Of a stretch of 64,000 nucleotides of DNA, positions 53,722 through 62,719 are shown piece by piece (the first letter of the stretch is position 1; every line of letters starts with the position of its first letter). Made by a program: the position numbers and the translations under genes. Below the pieces are notes generated by a model. It saw nothing but the letters and a program-made list of their open reading frames with translations, was not told the DNA's origin and did not search any database. This DNA is from Glaciecola sp964621345. Its GTDB lineage: Bacteria; Pseudomonadota; Gammaproteobacteria; Enterobacterales; Alteromonadaceae. The DNA is taken from NCBI GenBank assembly GCA_964621345.1, contig CAZUON010000007.1, forward strand, positions 1 through 64,000, given 5' to 3'.

Positions 53722-56562
53722 TTATTTTTTGGCAAGTGCTGGTAGCATTGGGGCCAAAAAATGTCCAGTGTGTGAGGCTTCTGTTTGCGCGACATGTTCT
53801 GGTGTTCCCTCAGCGATGATCATACCGCCGCCAGAGCCGCCTTCTGGACCTAAATCAACCACCCAATCAGCCGTTTTCACAACATCAAGATTATGCTCAA
53901 TGACCACAACGGTGTTGCCATGGTCTCGTAAGCGATGCAGTACCGCTAATAGTTGTTTTATATCGGCAAAGTGTAGGCCGGTGGTGGGCTCATCTAGAAT
54001 ATAGAGTGTTTGTCCGGTATCACGCTTCGATAGCTCTTTGGCAAGCTTAACGCGCTGTGCCTCACCACCTGAAAGTGTCGTGGCAGACTGCCCTAGGCGA
54101 ATATACGACAAACCCACATCCATTAGCGTTCTTAGCTTGCGTTCAATGGCTGGGATTTTGTCAAAAAAGGCATGTGCCTCTTCCACAGTCATATCGAGTA
54201 CTTCATGAATGTTCTTGTTTTTAAAGCGTATCTCAAGGGTCTCACGGTTGTAGCGCTTACTGGCGCATACATCACAGGGCACATAGACATCGGGTAAAAA
54301 GTGCATTTCTACTTTGATTAAGCCATCGCCTTGGCAAGCTTCGCAGCGTCCACCTTTAACGTTAAAACTAAATCGACCGGGTTTATAGCCCCGTGAACGG
54401 GCCTCTTGTGTACCGGCAAAAATTTCGCGAATGGGAGTAAAAATACCCGCATAGGTGGCAGGATTAGAGCGCGGCGTTCGGCCAATCGGACTTTGGTCGA
54501 TATCTACGACTTTATCTAAATGCTCAAGCCCTGTGCAGCTTTTATGCGCAGCCGGCTCATTCACCGTAGCTCGGTTTAGCTCACGTTGGGCAATACGATA
54601 AAAGGTATCGTTAATTAAGGTCGATTTACCCGAGCCAGAGACGCCGGTGATACAGGTCATTAAGCCAGTGGGTATGGCTAAATCTACAGATCTTAGATTG
54701 TTTCCGGTGGCGCCCAATAGTTTAATCCATTCACGGCCCTTGGTTGGGGTGCGCTTAGTGGGTACTTCAATTCCTTCTGTGCCAGATAAATATCGGCCAG
54801 TTAACGAAGCTTCGCAATTTTTAATATCATCTAAAGAGCCTTGGGCAATAATTTCGCCGCCGTGCACACCTGCACCTGGGCCTATATCAATAATATAATC
54901 GGCTTCTCGAATCGCGTCTTCGTCGTGCTCAACGACAATCACGGTATTCCCTAAGTCTCGTAAGTGACGCAAGGTTTTAAGTAGTCGTTCGTTATCGCGC
55001 TGATGCAGGCCAATGCTTGGCTCATCGAGTACATACATGACACCAACTAGCCCTGCACCAATTTGGCTGGCTAAGCGAATACGCTGGGCTTCTCCGCCTG
55101 AGAGAGTATCGGCGCTTCGCTCCATCGACAAATAATTAAGACCAACGTTAACTAAAAAGCGTAGTCGGTCTTTGATTTCTTTGAGGATTTTATCGGCGAT
55201 TTTGCCTTTTTGTCCGCTTAAATCGAGTTTCTCGAAAAAGTCTAAGGCTTCAGATATCGAACGGGTCGTAATGCTGGGTAAATTAGTGCCGTTAATAAAT
55301 ACATTACGCGCTTCTAAACGCAGGCGAGTACCTGAGCAAGCGCTGCAATGTTGATGCGCCATATATTTTCCGAGCTCTTCACGTACCGTATTCGATTCGG
55401 TCTCACGATAACGGCGTTCCATGTTAGGGATGATCCCTTCAAATGGATGTTTACGCTCCATGACATCGCCGCGCTCGTTGACATATTTGAACTTGATTGA
55501 TTCGCCTTTTGAGCCGTTTAGTACAATGTCTTTGGCTTTTGCATCAAGGGCTTCAAAAGGTTGTTTAAGGTCAAAACCAAAATGTTCGGCAACCGACATC
55601 AGCATTTGAAAATAATAATAACTGCGCTTATCCCAACCGCGTATAGCGCCGCCGGTTAAGCTTAGTTCGGCGTTACTCACCACACGATGCGGGTCGAAAA
55701 ACTGCCGTGTACCCAAACCATCGCAAGTCTGACAGGCACCTGCAGGGTTGTTAAAAGAGAAAATGCGCGGTTCGAGTTCAGCAATACTATAGCCACAATG
55801 CGGGCAAGCAAAGTTTGCCGAAAATATCACTTCTTCTTCATCGGGCGCGTCCATGTAGGCAATTTTTGCATTGCCAGAGGATAAATTAAGGGCAGTCTCA
55901 AAGGATTCGGCAAGTCTTAGTTGCAAGTCGCCGCGCACTTTAAAGCGGTCTACAACCACCTCAATCGTATGTTTTTTGCGTAAATCAAGCTCAGGTGGAT
56001 CCGATAAATCACATACTTCGCCATCAATTCTTGCGCGAATAAAACCTTGAGCAGCCAAGCCTTCTAGGGTCTTTACGTGTTCGCCTTTGCGCTCTTGCAC
56101 CACAGGTGCGAGTAACATCAGCTTAGTCCCTTCTGGCATTTCGAGCACTTTGTCGACCATTTGGCTAACGGTTTGCGCATCAAGCGCGACATCGTGCTCT
56201 GGACATTTAGGTGTACCAACTCGGGCAAAAAGTAGTCTTAAATAGTCATAAATTTCGGTGATGGTTCCCACTGTAGAGCGTGGGTTATGAGAAGTCGATT
56301 TTTGCTCAATAGAAATCGCGGGTGAGAGGCCTTCGATATGGTCAACATCAGGTTTTTCCATCATCGACAAAAACTGACGAGCGTATGCCGATAGGCTCTC
56401 AACATAACGTCGCTGACCTTCGGCGTATAGCGTGTCGAAGGCAAGAGAAGACTTGCCCGAACCCGACAATCCGGTAATGACGACCAGTTTGTCACGTGGT
56501 AAATCAACATTGATGTTTTTTAGGTTGTGCGTGCGCGCACCACGAACTTCTATCTTATCCAT
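53722..56562 (-). CDS. uvrA: excinuclease ABC subunit A
   Basis: A 946-residue damage-recognition ATPase of nucleotide-excision repair, the usual length. Two ABC ATPase sites: Walker A GLSGSGKSSLA and GVSGSGKSTLI, with signatures LSGGEAQRIRLA and LSGGEAQRVKLA. Two zinc fingers: CPHCGYS...CQTCDG and CEACQGDG...CDVC. The gene is divergent from the MFS gene and shares a 283-base intergenic region, in which I see no good LexA box. Confidence 0.98.
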   Translation of the reverse strand: MDKIEVRGARTHNLKNINVDLPRDKLVVITGLSGSGKSSLAFDTLYAEGQRRYVESLSAYARQFLSMMEKPDVDHIEGLSPAISIEQKSTSHNPRSTVGTITEIYDYLRLLFARVGTPKCPEHDVALDAQTVSQMVDKVLEMPEGTKLMLLAPVVQERKGEHVKTLEGLAAQGFIRARIDGEVCDLSDPPELDLRKKHTIEVVVDRFKVRGDLQLRLAESFETALNLSSGNAKIAYMDAPDEEEVIFSANFACPHCGYSIAELEPRIFSFNNPAGACQTCDGLGTRQFFDPHRVVSNAELSLTGGAIRGWDKRSYYYFQMLMSVAEHFGFDLKQPFEALDAKAKDIVLNGSKGESIKFKYVNERGDVMERKHPFEGIIPNMERRYRETESNTVREELGKYMAHQHCSACSGTRLRLEARNVFINGTNLPSITTRSISEALDFFEKLDLSGQKGKIADKILKEIKDRLRFLVNVGLNYLSMERSADTLSGGEAQRIRLASQIGAGLVGVMYVLDEPSIGLHQRDNERLLKTLRHLRDLGNTVIVVEHDEDAIREADYIIDIGPGAGVHGGEIIAQGSLDDIKNCEASLTGRYLSGTEGIEVPTKRTPTKGREWIKLLGATGNNLRSVDLAIPTGLMTCITGVSGSGKSTLINDTFYRIAQRELNRATVNEPAAHKSCTGLEHLDKVVDIDQSPIGRTPRSNPATYAGIFTPIREIFAGTQEARSRGYKPGRFSFNVKGGRCEACQGDGLIKVEMHFLPDVYVPCDVCASKRYNRETLEIRFKNKNIHEVLDMTVEEAHAFFDKIPAIERKLRTLMDVGLSYIRLGQSATTLSGGEAQRVKLAKELSKRDTGQTLYILDEPTTGLHFADIKQLLAVLHRLRDHGNTVVVIEHNLDVVKTADWVVDLGPEGGSGGGMIIAEGTPEHVAQTEASHTGHFLAPMLPALAKK

Positions 56563-56845
56563 ATAACCTTATGTTTTTAATGCGCAGTCAGCACAAAGCG
56601 TGCGTATATACTGCTTAAACGAGCGAAAGAAAACGGCGAAGAAAAGTGCCATAGCCGCAAAAATATCAAGCGGCGTAGTATGCCACATTTTGTATACAAA
56701 TGATGCATTAGTTACGGACTTTGCTGTATCTAGATCAGGACAGCGGGAACACTAGGGCGTTTAAAGTTTTTAGTGCACCACTACTCAATTGCAAGTAAAA
56801 CAAGTACACTTCCTTCCTAAAATTTAAGCCCAGACCTTAGGTATA

Positions 56846-58258
56846 ATGTCGCAAAATTCTCTTACCAAAAATGAATTCAGAGCCGCGCTTAGCTTAGCTT
56901 CAGTGTACGTGTTACGTATGCTGGGTTTGTTTATGGTTATTCCCGTTATTGCAGTTGCCGCGCTTAGTTTTGACGATTATTCACCCTTGTTAGTGGGCTT
57001 GGCCGTAGGGGGTTACGGACTGACCCAAGCATGTTTGCAAATTCCCTTTGGTATTGCTTCTGACCGCTGGGGCCGCAAACCGGTTATTTACCTCGGGTTG
57101 GCGATGTTTTGCATTGGCAGTTTAATTGCCGGTTTTGCAGATTCGATGCTGATGTTGACCATAGGGCGCATTTTACAAGGCGCTGGAGCAATCGCCGGCG
57201 CGGTAATGGCGCTTGCCAGTGATGTAACACGCGAATCACAGCGCACTAAAGTGATGGCCATTATTGGCGTCTCAATCGGCTTTTCTTTTTATATCGCGCT
57301 TTTGCTTGGCCCGGTTTTAGCGGCAAATATTGGTTTGCAGGGTATATTTTTACTCACCGCTGCTTTATGCATTTTATGCTTTCCTCTTATAAAGTGGGGA
57401 GTCAATTTACATGACGCGAATCACAGTCCAGCAGGCGATGCGTTGCCTAAGTTAGACCAACTAGGTTCATTGTTTAAGCACTCAGCGTTATGGAAATTAA
57501 ATGTGTCGGTGCTGTTGGTGCATTTATTAATTACCTGTTTTTTTGTTCAAGTCCCCATCTTTTTGATTAATATTGACTTGCCTCTTGGCGAACACTACAA
57601 AGTATATTCGGTTGTATTACTGCTCTCGGTCATTGTATTGATAGCGCTGATGCAGGTAGCAAAAAAACTGCCAGTGGCGAGTACCTTCAGACTGGCCTTA
57701 TTGTGCATGGCAGGTGGTTTCTTTTTGCTGATTACTCAGAGCCCTTCATACGTAATGTTATGTGTTGCGGGTGTGCTGTTTTTCGGTGGCTTTAATTTTA
57801 TGGAAGCCAAGATGCCGGCAATGGTGTCATCCCTTGCGCCTGCGGGGCAAAAGGGCAGTGCGATGGGAATTTATGCCAGTCATCAGTTTTTTGGTGCGTT
57901 TTTAGGCGGCGTGATTTCAGGCCTTATGAACAGTTACTTTGACGTGCAAACAAGCTTTATCATTTGTTTGATACTGATATTTATATGCAGTTTAATAACG
58001 CGAGGTTTGGCTAGCACCGAACGGGTAAAACGCGTTACACTAAGTTACAGAGTTTTGTCAGATGTTAGCGTTGGTGATGAAGCGACAAACGCCACTGATT
58101 TGTCGGCGACGCAGGTTACTGAAATAGCAAATAAATTGAAATTGTTGGTGGGCGTAAAGGACATAAACGTTGACCCCCACGAACAAGTATTTTACTTAAA
58201 AGTAGACGCAAAGCAGTTTAGTTTAGCGCAAGCTCGAGCATTGTTGCCATCCACATGA
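56846..58258 (+). CDS. yajR: MFS transporter of the YajR type
   Basis: A 470-residue inner-membrane exporter with twelve helices. MFS motif A is visible as GIASDRWGRKPVIYLGL, and motif C-like glycine patterns occur in helix 5. The C-terminal 70 residues are soluble (EIANKLKLLVGVKDINVDPHEQVFYLKVD), matching the ferredoxin-like YAM domain that marks YajR. Proton-driven efflux is expected; substrate unknown. It lies between uvrA and ssb, on the ssb strand, as in related Alteromonadales. Confidence 0.85.
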   Translation: MSQNSLTKNEFRAALSLASVYVLRMLGLFMVIPVIAVAALSFDDYSPLLVGLAVGGYGLTQACLQIPFGIASDRWGRKPVIYLGLAMFCIGSLIAGFADSMLMLTIGRILQGAGAIAGAVMALASDVTRESQRTKVMAIIGVSIGFSFYIALLLGPVLAANIGLQGIFLLTAALCILCFPLIKWGVNLHDANHSPAGDALPKLDQLGSLFKHSALWKLNVSVLLVHLLITCFFVQVPIFLINIDLPLGEHYKVYSVVLLLSVIVLIALMQVAKKLPVASTFRLALLCMAGGFFLLITQSPSYVMLCVAGVLFFGGFNFMEAKMPAMVSSLAPAGQKGSAMGIYASHQFFGAFLGGVISGLMNSYFDVQTSFIICLILIFICSLITRGLASTERVKRVTLSYRVLSDVSVGDEATNATDLSATQVTEIANKLKLLVGVKDINVDPHEQVFYLKVDAKQFSLAQARALLPST

Positions 58259-58294
58259 GCGTCTGACTTCAACATAACATAATAAGGAAACGTA

Positions 58295-58840
58295 ATGGCC
58301 TCCAGAGGTGTAAATAAAGTCATTTTAGTCGGTAATTTAGGAAATGATCCTGAAGTTCGCTATATGCCAAACGGCAACGCAGTAGCAAATTTAAGCATCG
58401 CCACAAGCGAAAGCTGGAAAGATCAACAAGGCCAGCAGCAAGAGCGCACTGAATGGCACCGCGTAACCATGTATCGTAAACTTGCTGAAATTGCCGGTCA
58501 ATATTTGAAAAAGGGCTCACAAGTTTACCTTGAAGGTAAATTGCAAACCCGTAAATGGCAAGATCAACAAGGTAACGACAAATACACCACCGAAGTCATT
58601 GCCGACCAAATGCAAATGCTAGGTGGTCGTAACGAAGGTGGTCAAGGCGGCGGGAATAATTATCAGCGCCCACAAAACAACAACATGAATCAAGAATATC
58701 AACAAATGCCGTCAAACAACGGTGGACAACAAAACCACGGTGGTCAAGCACCACAAGGTCGCCCAAACCAACAGCCTCAGCAGCAACCCCCTAAGATGCA
58801 AGAGCCTGATATTGATTTTGATGATGATATTCCGTTTTGA
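58295..58840 (+). CDS. ssb: single-stranded DNA-binding protein
   Basis: A 181-residue SSB. OB fold 1-112 (RGVNKVILVGNLGNDPEVRYMPNGNAVANLSIATSE), then a Gln/Asn/Gly/Pro-rich disordered linker, and the acidic tip DIDFDDDIPF that docks repair and replication proteins such as RecQ and UvrD-linked factors. AAGGAAAC precedes the ATG. A clear terminator follows. Confidence 0.98.
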   Translation: MASRGVNKVILVGNLGNDPEVRYMPNGNAVANLSIATSESWKDQQGQQQERTEWHRVTMYRKLAEIAGQYLKKGSQVYLEGKLQTRKWQDQQGNDKYTTEVIADQMQMLGGRNEGGQGGGNNYQRPQNNNMNQEYQQMPSNNGGQQNHGGQAPQGRPNQQPQQQPPKMQEPDIDFDDDIPF

Positions 58841-58879
58841 GGAATACATAAATAAAAACTGTAGATTAAAATTATTAAG

Positions 58880-58904
58880 GGCTTGTTTTTACAAGCCTTT
58901 TTTT
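58880..58904 (+). terminator. rho-independent terminator after ssb
   Basis: A 7-base-pair stem (GGCTTGT with ACAAGCC), extendable by A-T pairs, has a TTTT loop and is followed by seven T. It lies 40 bases after the ssb stop and just before the transposase repeat. Confidence 0.88.
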
Positions 58905-58912
58905 GATCAATG

Positions 58913-58935
58913 ATCAAGGGGTCAGGTTCCTTGAA
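58913..58935. repeat. left copy of the 23-base RAYT-associated repeat
   Basis: Identical, in inverted orientation, to the two copies at 59831 and 59864. It includes the last five codons of the transposase and its TGA, so the repeat itself encodes the Trp-Phe-Gln-Gly-Thr end of the protein (the Trp codon lies at its edge). Confidence 0.85.
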
Positions 58936-59638
58936 ACCAATCTTTAAACTCTTTTGAGCGTCTGTCGCCTCCATGTTCAAGATAACCTACAAAGCGATTT
59001 AGTTGCTCTGATATTTGCTCAACAAATTTGTCATTGCCTAACACCCTAGATTTGTTAATGGACAACCTGATTTTGTTTAATGCCTCACCTGATAATTGTT
59101 CCTCAATAAGACAATTGTAAGCGTGTTTTCTACTTGCTGAGTTTTTGCCAAGCGATAAGTAGAGTGGGTGCGGCGTTATCATTGAAATATGTTTGTTGCT
59201 TCCATTGGCATGGTAACTGCTCCAAATATATTCTTTCGGATGGGCCACCATATTTGCCCTCACCGGATTTAATTCGATGTATTGGTAAACCTTAAGCAAG
59301 TACTCTTCGCTGTTGACCAAACTTGATTTAAATCTTCCCTCCCAAAGCGTACCTGTGCGATTATAAGTGGTATTGATATAACGAACAAAGTAGCGACCTA
59401 AGCTTTGCATTACATTGCTAATGCCATGATAATCAGAAGCCTGCAAAAGCAGATGCACATGATTGGTCATTAAGACAAAACAGTGGATTTTCACATTAAA
59501 TTTTTCTGCACTTTCTTTTAGCTTACTAAGATAAACTGCGTAATCAGCCGCTTGAAAGAAACATGCTTGCCGATTGTTTCCTCTTTGCACCACGTGCACT
59601 GGCATTTTGGGGACTATTACCCTTGAACGACGAGCCAA
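58922..59638 (-). CDS. REP-associated tyrosine transposase (RAYT)
   Basis: A 238-residue Y1-type transposase. The metal-binding HUH motif is H60-V-H62 (MTNHVHLLLQ). The nucleophile Tyr lies at 118 or 120 in KVYQYIELNPVRA. N-terminal ARRSRVIVPKMPVHVVQRGNNR and GTLWEGRFKSSLV are typical of RAYTs. It cuts single-stranded DNA next to its palindromes. TTG start with GAGGAAG upstream. The gene looks intact. Its last codons fall inside the flanking repeat. Confidence 0.93.
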   Translation of the reverse strand: MARRSRVIVPKMPVHVVQRGNNRQACFFQAADYAVYLSKLKESAEKFNVKIHCFVLMTNHVHLLLQASDYHGISNVMQSLGRYFVRYINTTYNRTGTLWEGRFKSSLVNSEEYLLKVYQYIELNPVRANMVAHPKEYIWSSYHANGSNKHISMITPHPLYLSLGKNSASRKHAYNCLIEEQLSGEALNKIRLSINKSRVLGNDKFVEQISEQLNRFVGYLEHGGDRRSKEFKDWFQGT

Positions 59639-59823
59639 TTGTCTTCCTCGCTAAAAACAAATCGGCTTACATTTTACCTGCAGCAATTCAGTTCATTATA
59701 CTGGCCAATGGATTAGTATTTTCTTTTTACGATGTACAAAGAAATAAACGCTAAACTAACAATGTTAAGCTAGGCAATGATTACTACGCCACCGTTACGG
59801 AATAAACGCCAATAACATAGTCA

Positions 59824-59889
59824 ATACTTCTTCAAGGAACCTGACCCCTTGATTCCATACTTCTTCAAGGAACCTGACCCCTTGATTCG
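59824..59889. repeat. two tandem 33-base units holding the RAYT repeat, with decayed partial copies after
   Basis: Bases 59824-59856 and 59857-59889 are two head-to-tail 33-base units that differ only near the last bases. Each contains the 23-base core in the orientation opposite to the left copy. Partial units carrying only CCCCTTGATTC follow at 59891-59901 and 59903-59913. From there to 60112 I see no further repeat or gene; this stretch must hold the MSHA operon promoter. Confidence 0.9.
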
Positions 59890-60112
59890 ACCCCTTGATT
59901 CCCCCCTTGATTCACTTCCCAACAAACCCTCAAGCCCTTTTGTTTTCAGTCGATATTGGTAATAAGAAGTAAATTCTATGCTTACCATTAGCTTGGCGTT
60001 TTTTTTGCATAAAACGCACTTTATAAAGGTTTTACACTGAAAATTGACGCTTTATTGGCATGAGCCCTGATCATCTCAAACCGCCAATATTTGCTTACAC
60101 AGACTGAGAACT

Positions 60113-61066
60113 ATGCGCATTAGTTGGAAACAGTACTTAAAACAAAAGCTAAGTAAACCCTCTGAGTATTACTCCGTGGGTATCGCTTTTACCGCAGAGC
60201 AGGTCCTGCTCTGCGCCTTGAAAAAAACCGAGACCGGCATTGAATGGGCCCTTGACGCAAGCTTTACGCATCAGTCTTGGGGGCAAGGCCTCGCCAACTA
60301 TGTGAAAGCACATAAGTTACAAGGCACGCCGTGTTATTTCACGCTCACCTCTCACTGGTACAAAGTCCACCAAGTTGACAAACCAGACGTTGCCGAAAAT
60401 GAGCTATTTGCGGCGCTCAAATGGCCCTTGCAGGAAGCGATTGGTTCAAATGCCGATATGGTATATGACTACGCTGATATGCCTGTGCAGGTAGCGGGTC
60501 AAAATAAAGTCATGGTAGTAGCCATTGCTCGTAAAGAAGTCGAAAAACTGACACGCACCATCTTTGACGCCGAACTAGTACTCGAAAGTATTACTGTAGA
60601 AGAGCTCGCCACTATTGAGCTTATGGAAAGCTCGCAAGATGCGGTGATTACCCTGGTACAAGAGCATGGCGAAGATGTCGTACTTAACATCGTTAAAGAC
60701 AACAAACTGTATTTTAGTCGTCGTTTAAAAGGCTTTGAAGATATTGGAAGTTTCAGTGAAGCTGAGCTTGATATGGGGATTGTTGATTCTTTAACTGTGC
60801 AAATTCAGCGTTCTATGGACTTTTTTGAAAGTCAGTTGCGCCAAGCGCCGGTGAAAAAAATCATGGTGAAGTTAACTACCCCGCACATGGCTTACATTTG
60901 CAATGCGATTGCCGAGGCGATGGGAGTGTCTTGTGATCTGATGCAGCCAAACCTTCACTGTGCTAAACAATTAAATTTCAATATGGCGAGTTTTAGTTGC
61001 TTAGGTGCTGCCTATGCAAAACATTCAGCCTCTGCCCCAGCTCAGGAGGCAGTGCATGAAAACTAA
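60113..61066 (+). CDS. mshI: MSHA biogenesis protein MshI (PilM-like)
   Basis: A 317-residue cytoplasmic protein of the PilM/actin-like ATPase fold. Opening RISWKQYLKQKLSKPSEYYSVGIAF, then CYFTLTSHWYKVHQVDKPDV and ENELFAALKWPLQEAIG are typical of MshI, which helps link the MSHA type IV pilus motor to the inner-membrane platform. The following gene encodes the PilN-like part. The two frames overlap by 11 bases. Confidence 0.9.
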   Translation: MRISWKQYLKQKLSKPSEYYSVGIAFTAEQVLLCALKKTETGIEWALDASFTHQSWGQGLANYVKAHKLQGTPCYFTLTSHWYKVHQVDKPDVAENELFAALKWPLQEAIGSNADMVYDYADMPVQVAGQNKVMVVAIARKEVEKLTRTIFDAELVLESITVEELATIELMESSQDAVITLVQEHGEDVVLNIVKDNKLYFSRRLKGFEDIGSFSEAELDMGIVDSLTVQIQRSMDFFESQLRQAPVKKIMVKLTTPHMAYICNAIAEAMGVSCDLMQPNLHCAKQLNFNMASFSCLGAAYAKHSASAPAQEAVHEN

Positions 61067-61712
61067 CATTAATTTTTATCACGACGAGTTTAGGCCCAGA
61101 TTTGACTGGGTAAGTGGTCAGCATTTGTCAGTGCTATTGGTGCTGTCTTTTGTTTTGTGTGGCTCTATTTATGCAGGTTTATATGCATGGCGTGGCTCTG
61201 TTCAAGCCGACCTTGAGCAAATTGCACAAAGCGTGCAACAACAACAAAGCAATATTGATGAATTTACCTTTGCCTTACAAAACCGTGAAAACAACCCAGT
61301 GCTGAGCGCTCGCTTGCGCCAGTTACAGCTTCAAATTCTGTCGCAAGAAAATCTCTTAAAAAAAGTACAAGACATGGGCGAGATGAAACAAAGCTCGTTT
61401 GCTGAACTTTTTGATGCGCTTGCTACCGCAAATTCAGACCATGTGTGGATAAACAATTTTACCGTAAATGAAGCAGATCTCATCATCAGTGGCAGTATTG
61501 CCAAACCTTCGGCACTCACCAAATGGATAGGCGACTTAAGCAAAACGCAATTTTTCAAAGGCCAAGAATTCGACGACGCCTTACTCCAGCGCGAAGACGG
61601 TGAGCTGAGCTTCCAATTAACCAGCACCGAAAAGCCCAGTGACCTGTTATTGGCAAACGGTAATAATCCGCAACCTACCATGGCCAGCGGAGGCGAAAAT
61701 GCCAAACAGTAA
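61056..61712 (+). CDS. PilN-like MSHA biogenesis protein
   Basis: A 218-residue bitopic membrane protein from the ATG at 61056, with AGGAGG upstream. A short cytoplasmic head NINFYHDEFRPRFDW (the PilN-type motif that docks on PilM) precedes one membrane helix (22-42), a coiled coil (45-100), and a ferredoxin-like periplasmic domain (110-190, VWINNFTVNEADLIISGSI). It should pair with the MshJ protein encoded next. In some annotations it is called MshI2 or part of MshI. Confidence 0.85.
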   Translation: MKTNINFYHDEFRPRFDWVSGQHLSVLLVLSFVLCGSIYAGLYAWRGSVQADLEQIAQSVQQQQSNIDEFTFALQNRENNPVLSARLRQLQLQILSQENLLKKVQDMGEMKQSSFAELFDALATANSDHVWINNFTVNEADLIISGSIAKPSALTKWIGDLSKTQFFKGQEFDDALLQREDGELSFQLTSTEKPSDLLLANGNNPQPTMASGGENAKQ

Positions 61713-62376
61713 AGCGCTTCCAACGTCTTCTACATACAGCACTCTTGCGACGAAATTTGACGCTTTGGCGGACCGGGAAAAACGGCTGATTTTTATTGCA
61801 ACACCGGCGCTTATCTTTTTTGTGATGAGCTTATTGGTGCTAGAGCCAATGGTTAAAGAGATTAAAAAAGCGCAAGCCAGGGCAGTAAACCAGCAATCAC
61901 AATTGTTGAACCTACAAGAAACCAGCGATGCCTTGATGACTGAGGTCATGCGCGACCCAGATGTTTTAGTAAAGAATCAAATTAGCGCCCTACAGACGCA
62001 GCTTAGCCAAATCGACGCATCGTTTGATACTGAATTAGGGCATTTAGTATCACCCAAGGCTATGCCGCTGTTGTTAGAGAACTTATTCGAGCGCGCGCAG
62101 GGCTTAAACCTGATCAAAATGGAGTCTACCCCACCTACACCGGTGTTTACTGAACAACAAACTGAAGGTGACATTCAACTTTATCGTCAAGGCATTCGCA
62201 TTACTTTTCAAGGCGATTATTTTGCGACCCGCGACTTTTTTGCTGAGGCCGAAGCCCTGCATTGGCAACTATATTGGAAATTTTTGAACTACGACGTGCA
62301 TTCTCATCCGCTGGCAACAACCCAGCTTGAGGTGTTTACCCTAAGTACGAGTGAGGCATTCATCGGTGTTAATTAG
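61699..62376 (+). CDS. mshJ: MSHA biogenesis protein MshJ (PilO-like)
   Basis: A 225-residue bitopic protein from the ATG at 61699 (GGAGG 8-12 bases upstream), overlapping the previous gene by 14 bases. Cytoplasmic head, membrane helix (about 32-50), coiled coil (55-110), then a ferredoxin-like fold with VSPKAMPLLLENLFERAQGLNLIKMES and ITFQGDYFATRDFFAEAEALHWQLYW, characteristic of MshJ/GspM-like PilO proteins. Confidence 0.88.
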   Translation: MPNSKALPTSSTYSTLATKFDALADREKRLIFIATPALIFFVMSLLVLEPMVKEIKKAQARAVNQQSQLLNLQETSDALMTEVMRDPDVLVKNQISALQTQLSQIDASFDTELGHLVSPKAMPLLLENLFERAQGLNLIKMESTPPTPVFTEQQTEGDIQLYRQGIRITFQGDYFATRDFFAEAEALHWQLYWKFLNYDVHSHPLATTQLEVFTLSTSEAFIGVN

Positions 62377-62719
62377 ATTATGTATTTTCTGTGGTTTTAT
62401 CATCATGTCGGCTAGCACGCTGCAGGCTCAATCTGTGGGTGGCGATCCAACTCGGCCTCCCAGTGTGATTGCACAGCAGCTCACACCACTACAACCGCAA
62501 AACAAAGGTTTTAATTTGAGTGCTATTTTTACCCGCAATGATCAGCGTTACGCGGTGCTAAACGGAGATGTTGTTAAAAAAGGCGACCAAGTACTTGGTA
62601 TGCAAGTGACCGAGATAAACGCCATCGAGTTAACGCTGAAAAGCCTCAATACAAATGCTGAGAATATTGTACTTCAGGTGCAAAACAACGCTGACATGAA
62701 AAAGCAGGTGGTAAAATGA
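62366..62719 (+). CDS. mshK: MSHA biogenesis protein MshK (PilP-like)
   Basis: A 117-residue exported protein. I choose the GTG at 62366, which has GAGG 9 bases upstream and gives a normal signal peptide (ends LQA); a GTG at 62351 is also open. The mature protein has GGDPTRPPSVIAQ and a beta domain (LSAIFTRNDQRYAVLNGDVVKKGDQVLGMQVTEINAIELTL), the PilP/GspC-like fold that ties the inner-membrane ring to the secretin. It overlaps mshJ by 11 bases and mshL by 4. Confidence 0.88.
   Translation: MLIRLCIFCGFIIMSASTLQAQSVGGDPTRPPSVIAQQLTPLQPQNKGFNLSAIFTRNDQRYAVLNGDVVKKGDQVLGMQVTEINAIELTLKSLNTNAENIVLQVQNNADMKKQVVK

Larger units (their letters stand above)
58913..59886. mobile_element. RAYT unit: transposase gene flanked by inverted copies of a 23-base repeat
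   Basis: One copy of a 23-base sequence (58913-58935) lies at the 3' end of the transposase gene, and two inverted copies (59831-59853, 59864-59886) lie beyond its 5' end. Each copy is an imperfect hairpin with TCAAGG and CCTTGA arms. This matches the layout of REP-associated tyrosine transposases, which are domesticated-like and mobilise short palindromes. The unit sits between the ssb terminator and the MSHA operon. Confidence 0.75.

Noticed and set aside
56724..56738. CTGTATCTAGATCAG as a LexA box for uvrA
   Set aside because: The spacing is CTG-N9-CAG, one base short of the LexA consensus.
59563..59754. A 63-codon plus-strand frame overlapping the transposase start
   Set aside because: Most of it is antisense to the transposase N-terminus, and it has no family features.
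59824..59913. The tandem repeats as a CRISPR array
   Set aside because: The units are directly adjacent with no unique spacers, and no cas gene is present.
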